Shown here piece by piece: positions 19,426 through 29,938 of a stretch of 50,420 bases of DNA. The stretch spans positions 1-50,420 of the forward strand of contig NW_026971646.1 of assembly GCF_963678635.1 (NCBI RefSeq). The letters are read 5' to 3'. A program made the translations under genes and the position numbers. The notes beneath the pieces are model-generated. The model searched no databases, was not told the origin of the DNA, and saw only the letters and a program-made list of their open reading frames with translations. Source of the DNA: Symsagittifera roscoffensis (taxonomy: Eukaryota; Xenacoelomorpha; Acoela; Convolutidae). Each line of letters starts with the position of its first letter. Position 1 is the first letter of the stretch.

Positions 19426-21537
19426 CTAATAATAATGGATGATTTTTGGTAGCGTTGGTATCTGTGGTGCTGTAGGTGTTGTATCTACATCATTATGTTC
19501 TTCGTTATATGTGTTTGGATTTGTGGATATTTTTGTATTATATTCTTTTATTTGTGCATCTAAAAGTATTTTGTTAATTGATGATGAAAAAAATCCATAA
19601 AATCCTGCAAATAGTATACGTGCTACACTTCCTTGTCGGTTTACCTGTGTGTGTATAGCGCATGTGTTATAGAGTCCTTTTAACAGTGAGAAAAGAAATC
19701 CTATAAAATTAAACATGGCGTATAAGATAGTTAATTTTTCTAAGATGTAATAGGGCCATACTAAAAAAAGCTAAAATTTCGTTCTTTAGGGTGACAAAAC
19801 TGAAAATATTTATAGGTGAAATATCTTCTGTTCTGTATTTTTACCGTCTAAATATCTGTAGTCTTTGATATCTTTAAAATATCCGCTGTAGTCTTGTTTA
19901 TAAATGTCTGCAAATCCTGCGGTTTCGGCAAGTTTTCTTAAATTCTGGTCAATTGATTGTCGCTGTATCGTGTCCATTTGTGTTAATAGTTCCTGAAACT
20001 GTTGTGTTCTAATGTGATGTTGTATATCAGATTTAGAATATATTCCAATTGATTGTAAATCAATATTTGGATTACGGGCGATAGCTCTGATGCTTTCGGG
20101 TGAAAACTTTTTGAGTGGTTGAATTAATGTCGGGTATGGTGTAAGTAGGTAGTATTTATCTTCATCAGGTTTTAATTGTACTACATTGTGGCCATTTTTT
20201 GATCCACATGGGACTGCGGTATCCCAAAAATATGTTCGTCTTGAAAGTGTGTCGACAAAATGTACTTTAATTTTATAGAATATTGGGGTTCTTTTATAAC
20301 AACGTTTGTCTTCAAAACATATAATGGTGATACTTTTTTGGTGCAAGTATAAAACCATAAAATGTTTCCTTCATAGTCAAGAAAATTTGATCTGTTTCCT
20401 GATAATAAGTATCCTGCGTAAGGTTTTTTTAGTACTGCTAATGCGAGTGATTGTAAGATTTGTGTTCTTTCTAGTTCGCATAATTGATGAAGTGTTTCTA
20501 GTTCAGAAAGTGACATTTCTTGGAAAATTCTACTAATTGTATAATCTAATTTCATGTTTAAGTGGACATCATAATGAATATTACCAAAATAGGTGCTATT
20601 CATTAGTGACAGTTCTTGTAAACGTGTGCTTTTACTGTCATATGGTTTTAGTTTTCCACCAGGTTGACCTTTGCTTTTATGAAAGTTAACTGGGACGTAT
20701 GATGTTCCTTCGTTAATAGGGTGACTTTTGGCATAAGGATCAAACTTTATTTTTCCAGTGGTCATGTCGAAACATTTTTCGTATTCGACAAGTATTTCAG
20801 TTTATTGTGTCTTATAAAGTGGATTTCTGTATTTACATGCAAATTCTGTTTCTTGATAGATTTGAAAACGTGTTAATTTATTTTCTATATCATGGGGATT
20901 TTTAAAATCATTGCTCTGTTTACAAGATGGGTTTACTTGTTCGTATGGAATTGATACTATAAAATATTTTTCATGAAATTTTATCATTCGAGCGTGTATT
21001 TTTGCTACTTGAAATGTTGTGCATCTATCTTCGGGAAGCCAAACAATTGTCATGTACAGAATCGGCAAAGACTTGAAAATTTGCTATTTTTTTGTCTGTG
21101 TTTTTATTTCTTGTGAGATTTAGTCTGAGTAACTCGTTTTTACAATCGTCGGGATTTAGGTGTAAAAGACGTTCTATATTACTTTGGTAAAATGATTCGT
21201 GATAAAGTCTGTTCTTATTTCCGTTGGAAACTTCTGAACAATGTACTTTCTTTTTGGAAAATGTTGCTGTAAATTTATATCCTGTGACTGTTGTTGCTCG
21301 GGCTTTTGAGTACAATGTTGCTATTACAATTGTAGTTTCTATAGCTTCTGGTTCTGTTTCGCATTGTGATACTTGATTTATTGCATATTTGTGTAATGTT
21401 TTTTGTTCGCTTTCTTCACAATCATAGTGTGTTACTAATAAATCCTGGGGTCCTGTGCGAGGAGAAAGATTTGTGTTTTGGTCGGAAAATATTACAAAAA
21501 AGATGTGTTGAAATGTTAATATTTTTAGAATATACAT
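19426..21537 (-). pseudogene. Env-like glycoprotein gene (copy C, unit 1), broken
   Basis: The gene is readable across five frames: 21025-21537, 20802-21068, 20181-20765, 19810-20358 and 19426-19716. The first begins with a hydrophobic signal-like stretch (LKILTFQHIFFVIFSD), then THYDCEES and spaced cysteines. The middle piece has a conserved-looking helix (SLSELETLHQLCELER). The fourth has a CYKRTPIFYKIKVHFVD block and a later PCGSKNG. The last has membrane segments. The YDC start and the CY-x-x-x-PI-F/V-x-x-x-F-V-D block recall class III (gB-like) glycoproteins of the chuvirus type found in some retroelements; this is from recall. Breaks: frame changes near 21040, 20350 and 19840, plus a TAA at 20802-20804. 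It is not functional as it stands. Confidence 0.6.
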
Positions 21538-22631
21538 GTGTATGATAATCCTGAGTATGGGTTATAGAATGTTATGTAACCAATTGTGTTTTTCGTAATT
21601 CTATCGTATTTGTATATTACTTCAGTGGTTATAAATGGTGGTGGTAGTGATTGAGCTGTTATATTTGGTGGATTTAATAGGTAGGGGTGTTGAACAATAT
21701 TATTAAATTTGAAAGTGATTTCAAATTTTAACTGGAGACTATTTTGTTGAAGTGTTTGAATATTGTGTTCTCGAATATCTTCGTGGATATCTTGTCTATA
21801 TTGTAATCTATTGAGTGCCCAACTGTGGAGTCGGTTACTTTCTTGATGTTGTCCGAATAATGGGAGAATTGCTACGAATGTGATCCAATCTAATCGTAAA
21901 GGGATATTTGATGATGATTGTTCTCGATATCTAGCGTCGAGGTTATTTGGAAAATTTAAAGGGAAAAGTGTCGGTGAGATTTGATTTGATGATGTTATTG
22001 ACGGGAATGATAATGTTTCTGGTAAAGATTATAGTGTTGTATCAGAAGAGATATCTATTGGATCATTTACCAAGCTTAATACACCTTGTGTATATGAGTG
22101 TGTTGCCCAATATGGTAGTCGTGCGGTGGGATTGGGGTGGGGTTTAAAGGGATTTTCACGTATTTGCTCAGATGTTGGTGTTGAACCTAAGTAATCTGAG
22201 GATATACTTGAGGTGCTGCGTTGTGAAAGGAGTGAGGGAGTTTCTGGTAATGTACTACTTAAAATTTCTGAAGTAGTTGGTGTTGGTGATTGGGGTATAT
22301 CAAAATAAACTCTGGGGGTTTGAAAATTTCTATTTCTTCGTGGATGTATAATTTGTCTATTTACTTCAACTGTATTTTGATTTTGACTAGTATGTCTGAT
22401 TCTATTTATATCTTGTGGTAATGGGGGGTATAAATTATATGTTGGTTCACTTAGGGGTGCTTCTCGCTGAACTGGTTCTAATGGCTCAGATAAGCGAGCG
22501 TGTCGTTCTTCGAAAGTGTATGGGTTATCTTGGAAAGAAATTTGTGTGGATGTTTGGGGGTTTTGAGTAGTTGTGGGTATGACTGGGTTTTCTTGGGAGG
22601 ATGTCGGTGAAGCAGATGTTGTGGTGGTTGG
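21528..22631 (-). pseudogene. Ser/Thr/Pro-rich frame upstream of env without an ATG
   Basis: From the codon after a TAA at 22632-22634 the sense strand is open for 200 codons to a TAA at 22029-22031, then open again in the same phase for 167 codons to 21525. No ATG lies near its start. The first part is mucin-like (PTTTSASPTSSQENP), then has Arg/Asn and Pro-rich stretches. The second part looks folded (LRLDWITFVAILPLFG and a helical stretch with LQQNSLQLKFEI). It overlaps the start of env by a few bases in another frame. It may be the N-terminal part of the envelope precursor or a separate protein reached by splicing or frameshifting. I recognise no family. Confidence 0.4.
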
Positions 22632-22667
22632 TTAGCAATCTTGGAAATGTGTTCAATTAAATTTTTT

Positions 22668-22856
22668 CTAGTGGGAAGATTTATGTTTGTTGTAATATTC
22701 TTCGATGAAAATAATTAAAAGTATTGTTGCTAAGGCGAATGTGATTACTGCCTTTTTTACACATTTGCTCATTGTCATGATTAGGGATGATAAAAATGCG
22801 ATAAAAGTTACGAATAGTATAAAAATATCTGTTCTACTAAAAATTGTTCGTATCAT
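22668..22856 (-). CDS. Small two-helix membrane protein ORF (copy C)
   Basis: An ATG opens 62 codons with two strongly hydrophobic stretches (FILFVTFIAFLSSLIMTM and AVITFALATILLIIFI) separated by a short basic turn (KCVKKA), ending in a polar tail. This is the shape of a hairpin membrane protein. It lies between pol and env, where some retroviruses carry small accessory membrane proteins. A second short hydrophobic frame (22923-23093, 56 codons) lies just upstream. A+T bias makes hydrophobic frames more likely by chance, so a real gene is only possible. Confidence 0.3.
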   Translation of the reverse strand: MIRTIFSRTDIFILFVTFIAFLSSLIMTMSKCVKKAVITFALATILLIIFIEEYYNKHKSSH

Positions 22857-23093
22857 TTAAATAGATTTTGAATTATCGTGCCTGTGAATGTGGTCAAAGA
22901 TTTGGGAAAGTTGAAGATATATTTCAAATAGGGAGTAGAAAAATTAAAAAAATTTGCAAAAAATTCATTAAAAGGATTATTAAAGCTTCAAAAGTATCAA
23001 TAAAAAATATTAGCGAAAATTTAAATAGAAAGAAAAATTTTATAAAAAGATTTAAGATTGTATTTTTTAAGATATTGACTGTTTGAGAGAAAA

Positions 23094-24006
23094 GCATTTA
23101 AAAAATGATTCGTTTGTTGAATATTTTTTCTTTTTTGGGGCGAGATTCAAGTGTGGTCGGATTATTTATTGGTTTTTTGACAAGTGGGTTGAGTTTTGTG
23201 AAAAATTGTTGGGGGCTAATTTTATGGTGTTCGGGAGGTCTTCTTAGCTTTGTTTTTATTTGGTAGATAATCTGGGGTATTTTTGAAATATTTGTACTTT
23301 AGGCCAAATGATTATGGTCCTTTTTGTCTTTAGGCTAATTCGCCATTTTTGGTTGGAGGGTTTTTGAGGTCTGAGTTGGGAAAATATTGTTGATCTTTGC
23401 GTTATTAGATAGGGGAGGGTTGTAATATTATGGTGGTATTTATTTTAGTTGTCAAATGTTACCGAGTTGCTTATTTTTGACTTGGAGGTTGTAAAGTTAT
23501 GGTTATAGAAATGCCTGGAGTTTAATGTTTATCGGCTAATAGGTTTGTGTTAGAGATATAGAAGCTGACTGATTTGAGTGAATCCTATTGGCTAAATCTG
23601 AACTAAAATTGTTCCGTATGTTTCAGCATGTTATCTTAAAAATATGAAAGTTCAAAATGATTTAAAGGTGTACAAATTATTAATTTAAAAATCAAAGTTG
23701 TTTTTGAAAATTCATTTTTTTAAAAATATTTTAGATTGTGGTATGAATGTTTTGTAATTTTTACGTGGTTGGTTTCTAAGTCGTGATGATTCTCTGTGTT
23801 TTGATTTTTCTACATGTTCTTGTGGTAAAAATTTTTCTATCATTTTCCTATTTTTTCTTTCTTTTTGAAATATTTTTGGGTCTGGCGTTTTTGCATTGTT
23901 TTGAGTTGTGGTTTGTTTTTGATTTTGTTTTTCTTGATGAACGTTATCCTGTTCATTTGTTTCGTTTTATGTATGGTTTTGAATAAATTTTAAACCTGTA
24001 AAAGAA
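23094..24006 (-). other. Spacer between pol and env (copy C)
   Basis: No sense frame is supportable. At the pol end the sense strand has TTCTTTTACAG followed by GT (23996-24006), which resembles a splice acceptor and could serve a spliced env message. Tracts of T and G dominate the plus strand. The spacer is absent from B because of its deletion. Confidence 0.35.
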
Positions 24007-25213
24007 TATAATTGAGTAAATTCGCGTAATGCGTATTCTTTTGGGTAGTAAGGTAATAATCTGTTACGATGTTGAACAATTTCTTTTTTGGTTGAATCTG
24101 CGAGTTTATACGTTACGTCATTGGGTTTGGTAATTATTTGGTATGGTCCTTTTCGAAGTGGTTGTAATTTTTTAGAGATTCCTTTTGTGTATTGAAGTTA
24201 GGTAATAAAACAAATGCTCCAATTTTTTTAAATCTGTGGCTGGTGTAAAGCGTGAATTAATTTGGTTGTTAATGTTTTGCCTTTGTAACAACATCTTTGT
24301 TACTTTTTGGTAAATTTCATTGTGGTTTTTATCTCTATTTAATATCCATTCGGTATGTGTGTCGGAGGCTAATTTAAGAATTTGTGGATGATGAAAATGA
24401 TCTTCATCATGTGTGTGTAAAAGTAGGTTATAACAAAATGAATCTTTATTTGGTTGGCAATAACCTTGTGCATTTTTATGCGCATTTGCTGTAAACATAA
24501 TTGGTTTTTGTGGCTTTTGATTAAAAACCATTTCTTATGGTGACATTCCTAAAGTTGTCGTAATTTGTGAATTATATGATAAGGGGAATAATTTTATATC
24601 TGCTGACCATTATGTGTATCGTGTATCATTTCCATTAATGATACATCTGAGATATTCTTGTAGTGAACGGTTCATACCTTCGACTAAATCGTTTGTCCAA
24701 GGTGCATGAGATGTACGTGGTTTATGTTTGATGTTGTATAAAGGGCATAGTGTGATAATTTCATTATTAATAAATTCTGTACCATTGTTTTTAACTAGGA
24801 TTTCGAGTAATCCGAATTTTGCTATCCAATGTTCATAAAGTGTTGTTTAAGCATAATAAGCATTACAATGTGGTACTGGGTTGAGTGCTACATAATGTGT
24901 GAATGCATCAACAATGACCATAATGTAGGAGTTTCCTTCTGAAGATGGTGAGATTGGTCCTTTCGTGTCGAATGAAATTCTATGGTTGAAATTTAAATTT
25001 TTTTCCTTTAAAATCTTGTTTTTGTGCTATTTGTTTTTGATTTGGATACGGTGTGTTCAATTGACATTTTATACAATCATTGCATATTACTTTTATCCAA
25101 ATTGGTGCATTTGGGAAAAAAAAATTTTGTGTAAAGTTCGAGTATGTTTTTTCTGATCCGGAGTGTCCCTTTGTATTTTGTGTATGGGAGATGTTAAAAG
25201 CTATTAATATCAT
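24007..25213 (-). pseudogene. Integrase with GPY/F C-terminal module (copy C, unit 1)
   Basis: The zinc finger (HHCC) is in 24980-25213, core residues run in broken frames to about 24560, and the C-terminal part is in 24172-24531. A further frame change leads to GPYQIITKPNDVTYKLAD at about 24095-24149, the GPY/F module typical of a large group of Ty3/gypsy integrases. As in B, the second catalytic Asp is Asn (KNNGTEF). Two core codons are also stops (a TAA at about 24849 and one near 24535). The GPY/F module normally helps multimerisation and target binding. Confidence 0.75.
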
Positions 25214-25245
25214 ACTTAAAGATAGATAGGGAACTTTAGAATCAT

Positions 25246-25539
25246 TTAATTGATATTCTTAAAGATCTGTAGTTTCATTAATTGTTGTGTTGTTAAATTT
25301 CTGAAATATCTGAGGAGTGTTTTGTTACCTAAAATTGTGGTATCTGCTCTTACGGGCTTAGTTTTGTATTTGTGCCATGATTTTAGTTGTCTAATTACTG
25401 GATCGAGATTTTCATATTGTTTTAAAAGTTCAAGTGTAATTTTATCTGTTGGGGGGCGAAAAATATTGTCAATTTCGAGTTTTGATAGGGGAATTGTGTC
25501 AAGTGGGTCATGGAGGTCAAAACTTGATTTATTGTGCAT
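25246..25539 (-). pseudogene. RNase H-integrase tether (copy C, unit 1)
   Basis: The 97-codon frame contains LTLELLKQ-like residues (ITLELLKQYENLDPVIRQL) and W-x-K-Y, the pattern that precedes the integrase zinc finger in Ty3/gypsy pols. It lies directly 5' of the HHCC frame but in a different phase. Part of it (25247-25344) is the donor of the first tract of the patch at 25892-26184. Confidence 0.6.
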
Positions 25540-25891
25540 TTTGAATCATTTGTTTGTGGTCCTGATAAGTTTATTTTATCAGTCAAACTTTCTTTTTCAA
25601 TTAGTGGAAAAAGGTCTTTTTTATGCGAGTGTTGTTTTATTTTTTTTTGTTGTGTATTGTTTTTTATCCATTGTGAGTATGGAATTGGTTTAAAAGTTGA
25701 TGATCCTAGTAAATCAACTTCATAGTGATTATTTTGGCAATCTAAGTAGAGTGGAAAATGTTGTAGATTTTTTATTTCTGATTGATCAATGTCAGTTTTT
25801 ACTGCGTATTTGCATTCTAATCGAGGTGATGTTTCATTTTTTGCGAGATAGAATTTAATATTTTGTGGTATTTCAACTGTAGTTTTTCGTG

Positions 25892-26184
25892 TAATTGATA
25901 TTCTAAAAGATCTGTAGTTTCATTAATTGTTGTGTTGTTAAATTTCTGAAATATCTGAGGAGTGCTTTGTTACCTAAAATTGTGGTATCATTTCCATTAA
26001 TGATACATCTGAGATATTTAATTGATGTATCATTAATGTAACAATGATTTGTGGTATTTGTGAATGCATCCTTCTGCATTCACAAATTTAATTTCATCAA
26101 ATCTTTTTTAATTTCATCAAATCGAAGCTTTTTAATTTCATCAAATCGTGTTTGATGTTCAGTGGTCCAATAGAATTTTGTATA
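25892..26184. repeat. Mosaic templated-insertion patch (unit 1)
   Basis: Where B has about 20 bases, copy C has about 290 composed of nearby pieces. 25892-25989 copies 25247-25344. 25985-26018 copies 24623-24656, sharing GTATC with the previous tract. 26125-26169 copies 26603-26647. Two snap-back hairpins lie between them: 25996-26009 with 26024-26037, and 26057-26068 with 26075-26086. The patch breaks pol. It recurs in unit 2 at 36021-36313. Confidence 0.85.
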
Positions 26185-26452
26185 TCTACTTAATGTATCT
26201 GGTAATGCAAGGTTTTTTCCTGCTGTCCAAACTCAATGTAAGTTTGGAAATTTCATTAAAATTAGTTGAAATCTATAAACTCTATGATTTGGGTTTGGTT
26301 TTTGTGTAAAGAGAAATGTAATTGGTTTGCGATCTGTAAATAAAACTGTTGGGTGTTTTGATCCAAGTATCAGAAATTCGTTTTCTGTAAGTGTGTAAAT
26401 TATAGGTACATTCTCTCATTAGAGTTGAGAGTCGTAGCTCTGCTTGTGTAAA

Positions 26453-26737
26453 TCATCGTGAATGTGCTGATATAAGAATCATTTTGTTTGTTCCACTATG
26501 TGATTGTAGCAATGCTGCGCCAATGCCAAAATTTGAAGCATCGCACTTTGCATAGAATGGTTGATTTGGATCTGGAATTGTGTTTGAAATTTGTTCTGTC
26601 AAAAGCTTTTTAATTTCATCAAATCGTGTTTGATGTTCAGTGGTCCATTCAAAATTATTTTGTTGTCTGAGGATGTTGTAGAAAGTTTTTAAGTATAATT
26701 GCACTTTGTAAACGTATTTAATTAAGATATTTAACAT
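26453..26737 (-). pseudogene. RNase H N-terminal part (copy C, unit 1)
   Basis: This 94-codon frame carries the RT thumb end (NFEWTTEHQTRFDEIKKLL) and the RNase H start with CDASNFGIGAALLQ (first catalytic Asp). It is almost the same as 8591-8839. It is cut from RT by a six-base loss with a frame change near 26840 and from the rest of RNase H by later breaks, including the patch at 25892. Confidence 0.75.
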
Positions 26738-26831
26738 TCCAAGGAATTCTTGGATTTTCTTTTTATTTGTAGATGGTTGAAGTTTTTGGATTGCATCAAT
26801 GCGTGATTTTAATGGAGTGATAGTGTTTCGT

Positions 26832-27764
26832 TCAATATCCTAAAAATTTAACGCGTGTTAAAAAGAAGTGTGATTTATCGGGGGCTGCTTTCAGATTTTC
26901 GTTCTGAAGTATTTTATGATATTTTTCCAAAACTGTAAACATTTCGTCTTTGGTTTGTGATTGCATAAAAACATCGTCTAAATAGGTGATTGCATTTTTC
27001 TTGAGTATTAATGGTCTAAGAATTTTACTCATGAAAGCTGAAAAAGCTGCTGGTCCTATGGATATTCCATAAAATAAGCGATTAAATTCATATTGTTGAT
27101 TTCCAATGACAAATTGTGTTAAACGCCGTGATTGTTCATCTAGTGGCATTTGATTATATGCACTATTCATATCTGCGGTTGTGAAGTATTTACCATTTAT
27201 CTTTGTTAAGATAACTTGTATTAGTTCAATAGGCCAATTGAATTTTGATTCGTCAATTAGTGAATTGAGGTATCTAGCGTCTAAAACTATTTTTAGTGAT
27301 TCACCTTTTGCTAGAATGATAACAGGGTTAATGAAGGTGTTTCCTTTTTGTTGTTTTTTTTTGTTTACTGGTGAGGTAATTTCGTATTGTTCTAAAATAT
27401 CAAGTAATCTATTTACCTTGTCGTGTAAAGGAATCGGTACTTTACTTGCTCTTTGTTTTTTAAAAACTGCGTCAGGTTTTAGTGATTCATTGATTTTTCC
27501 AAAGTCAAATTTTGATGTTGCGTAAACTGTTGAATATTTTAACAGTTTTTTTGCTAATTTGTCAAATTCATCTTGTGTGATTTGTGAGTGTTGAAAAATA
27601 AACATTGTTAAAAATTTTTGTTGTTCTTTTGTGTAATTTGTTATATTGAATGTCGGTTTAAAATATGGTGTTTTTGTGAAATAATCTGTACTTCTTTTTT
27701 CATTACTTATTAAAATATTTATGGATAATTCTTCGTTAAGAATTGTTGATTGACAAATATCCAA
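26832..27764 (-). pseudogene. Reverse transcriptase (copy C, unit 1)
   Basis: A 310-codon frame gives the longest RT in the window, from the linker (LDICQSTILNEELSI) through fingers (FINPVIILAKGESLK), palm (FTTADMNSAYNQM, FYGISIGPAAFSAFM and YLDDVFMQS) to the thumb (KSHFFLTRVKFLGY). Both catalytic Asp sites are intact. It ends in a stop where six bases of the usual LGHNIE stretch are missing. Compared with B it carries different lesions, so both descend from an intact pol. Family: Ty3/gypsy. Confidence 0.9.
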
Positions 27765-27857
27765 TAGTTATAGTATATTATTTATTCGATAGGCTACTTC
27801 AATTATAGGTGAAATTGTAGCATTTGTTCCGGAATATCCTAAAAAAACCTAACAGTA

Positions 27858-27930
27858 TACTAATGTTGATCCTTGTGCTGTTGCCAACTTACTAGATGTT
27901 TCAAGAGGTGTTAAATTTGGGTGTAGTGTT
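27858..27930. repeat. 73-nt templated insertion in pol (unit 1)
   Basis: Bases 27858-27930 repeat 28439-28511 exactly (offset 581), in place of the linker sequence present in B. As a result the peptide TPLETSSKLATAQGSTLV, part of the protease frame, appears a second time in the linker frame 27849-28058. Unit 2 has it at 37987-38059. Confidence 0.85.
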
Positions 27931-27997
27931 ATTTGATATGGTGTATTGTTATACACATGTAATAAAATAATATCGGAATTCGCATTTTTTGAGTATT

Positions 27998-28816
27998 TTA
28001 TAGATGAGATTTTAGTTCTGAAAAGTTTGTGAATTGGTTTAAATTCGAAGTCTGACACAAATAGTTGTTGTTTGTTTTGACTTTTTTATACTGATGAACT
28101 TGTTTAATTGAAAAATTATATATATTTCCTGATAGAGGTTTCAAGTGTTTCCGTTTTTGATTATAAATGGTGTAAATTTTTGAGAAAAATGGTGGTTGTT
28201 TGTTTAATCTTTGAAAAAATGTTAGGGCTGTGTTTTTTGTTTTTGTATATTTGTCTGTGATATGTTTTTTACTATTTAAAATATTTATTGTTGGTATATA
28301 TTTAGTAATAAATGGTATGCCAATGATATTGTGCTTAATATCAATAATATGAAATGTTTGTTTTAACGGCTTGTTCAAAATCTTGTTTTGTTTCATTGTT
28401 CTTGTGGGAAGGAGGAATAATTGGATTTTTCCGTAGTTTACTAATGTTGATCCTTGTGCTGTTGCCAACTTACTAGATGTTTCAAGAGGTGTTAAATTTG
28501 GGTGTAGTGTTCTAATTTCTTTCCATGTGGGAAAATTAATTATATTTGATTTTGCTCCGGAGTCGATTAAAAAATCAATTTCAAGATCTGGTGGTTGAAA
28601 TTCTTTACTTCTTGGACTCTCTAGGAGAAGTGGGATTGTCCAACTTTTTTCTCTTGGTTGTTTTTTTTGTATACTTTGATAAATATGTTTTGGGTTTGGG
28701 CATTGTGTTTCATCTTTTTTATCAGGTTTAATTACCGTGCTAATTTCGTTTACTTCCTGTGTAGTTTGTGTACTATTAGTAATAGGTCCAATGTAGTAAT
28801 TATCAAGGAGTTCCAA
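27998..28816 (-). pseudogene. Retropepsin-type protease, uninterrupted (copy C, unit 1)
   Basis: This 272-codon frame reads the whole protease without a break: FLIDSGAKSNII (catalytic D-S-G-A), then the flap region, then HNIIGIPFITK. Beyond this a basic linker leads to the pol frame, which is lost near 28040. In B the same region is split in two frames. It would cleave Gag-Pol as a dimer. The frame itself looks competent, although the element is not. Confidence 0.8.
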
Positions 28817-29815
28817 TTGATTTTCATATATATGTGAAGTAAAAGGTTGTTCGTATACGATAGGTTCATAGTCGTTTTTGACTGTTATCGTATTTACAGA
28901 GATGGTATTGCCTGTATCACTCTCAGTATCTGATGATTCGCAATTAATGTGATTTCGTTGTAGTTAATTTCTTCCTGTGTCATCAATACCTGGGGGGTCT
29001 GAAGTTGTTTCTCAATTTTTTTGCACTTGATTTATGTGTCTTTGATGTTTTGGTGTGTTACTTCTGTATCAATTTCTAGAATCGGGATAACGGTTATTAT
29101 TCCTATGTGGTGACTGGGAATAATTTCTGTATCGATTATTGAAACCTGAGTTTCGGTTTTGTGAATTATTCAGTGATCTGTTTTGATAGTTATCAATTGA
29201 TCTGTTATCATTTGATCTGTTATATGAGTTATTCCTTGATCTATTGTTTGAATAGTGCTGATTTCGATAGTTTGAATAACTTATATTCCTACTGTGTGAA
29301 TAGTTTCTATTTCTGTTGTATGATGAGTTTCGTGATCTATTATTGGAATAGTGTCTATTCCTTGGGTTTGAATGAGAACTGGATGCAGAAACAAATTCTG
29401 TTGAGTTTGATTTCGATAGTGATTAGTTATTTGGTTTTTTTGGCTATTCGATCGGCTCTGTCTATTTTGTGAGACATTTCGTGAATTTTTTTGTTCGGGC
29501 GATCTACCTCTATAACTTGAGTTATATGGTGATTGATTTCTTGAGTAATTTGAGTTGCTTGGAAGTGGTTTTCTTGAACTGTTATTACTATATATAATTT
29601 TGTTTGGTAGATTTTGATCTTTTTTTATGTATTGATAGAATGATTTACTTCGTTCTTTGTGCTTTTGAGGTTTATTCTGATTATCTTGTTGATTTTGTCT
29701 ACATTCGGCAATACTGTGTCCGTATCGTCGGCAGTAATTACACCATTTTTGAAAGATGGTTTGCCTTTAAAATTTGGGTTTCTTTTATATATGCTTAGTA
29801 TTTCAGTGATTTTTT
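28817..29815 (-). pseudogene. Gag tail and nucleocapsid fragment (copy C, unit 1)
   Basis: The sense strand reads the Asn-Arg-Ser-rich tail (about 29050-29480) and the CCHC knuckle region (about 29690-29760) in broken frames, then stops at the duplication junction. The capsid is absent from unit 1 because the block ends here. Counterpart of 11100-11900 in B. Confidence 0.6.
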
Positions 29816-29820
29816 TCTAT
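29816..29820. other. Junction filler of the tandem duplication
   Basis: Bases TCTAT stand between the two units. CTAT plus the following AAA copies CTATAAA found about 10 bases further on, as expected for a short templated insertion at a repaired break. Confidence 0.6.
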
Positions 29821-29938
29821 AAAGAAATCCTATAAAATTAAACATGGCGTATAAGATAGTTAATTTTTCTAAGATGTAATAGGGCCATACTAAAAAAAGC
29901 TAAAATTTCGTTCTTTAGGGTGACAAAACTGAAAATAT

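Larger units (their letters stand above)
19692..29815. repeat. First unit of a 10.1-kb tandem duplication
   Basis: Every position compared, including all open frames, rearranged patches and lesions, recurs at +10129 in 29821-39944. Unit 1 ends inside the nucleocapsid region and is followed by a 5-base filler (29816-29820) that joins it to env sequence. Confidence 0.93.

Noticed and set aside
23104-23265. Hydrophobic plus-strand frame with ATG in the pol-env spacer
   Set aside because: It is on the antisense strand of the element, and the T-rich composition explains the hydrophobicity.
25996-26086. Hairpins in the patch considered as a CRISPR-like or MITE structure
   Set aside because: The arms are copies of nearby pol sequence made by foldback. 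There are no regular spacers, no terminal repeats and no target duplication.
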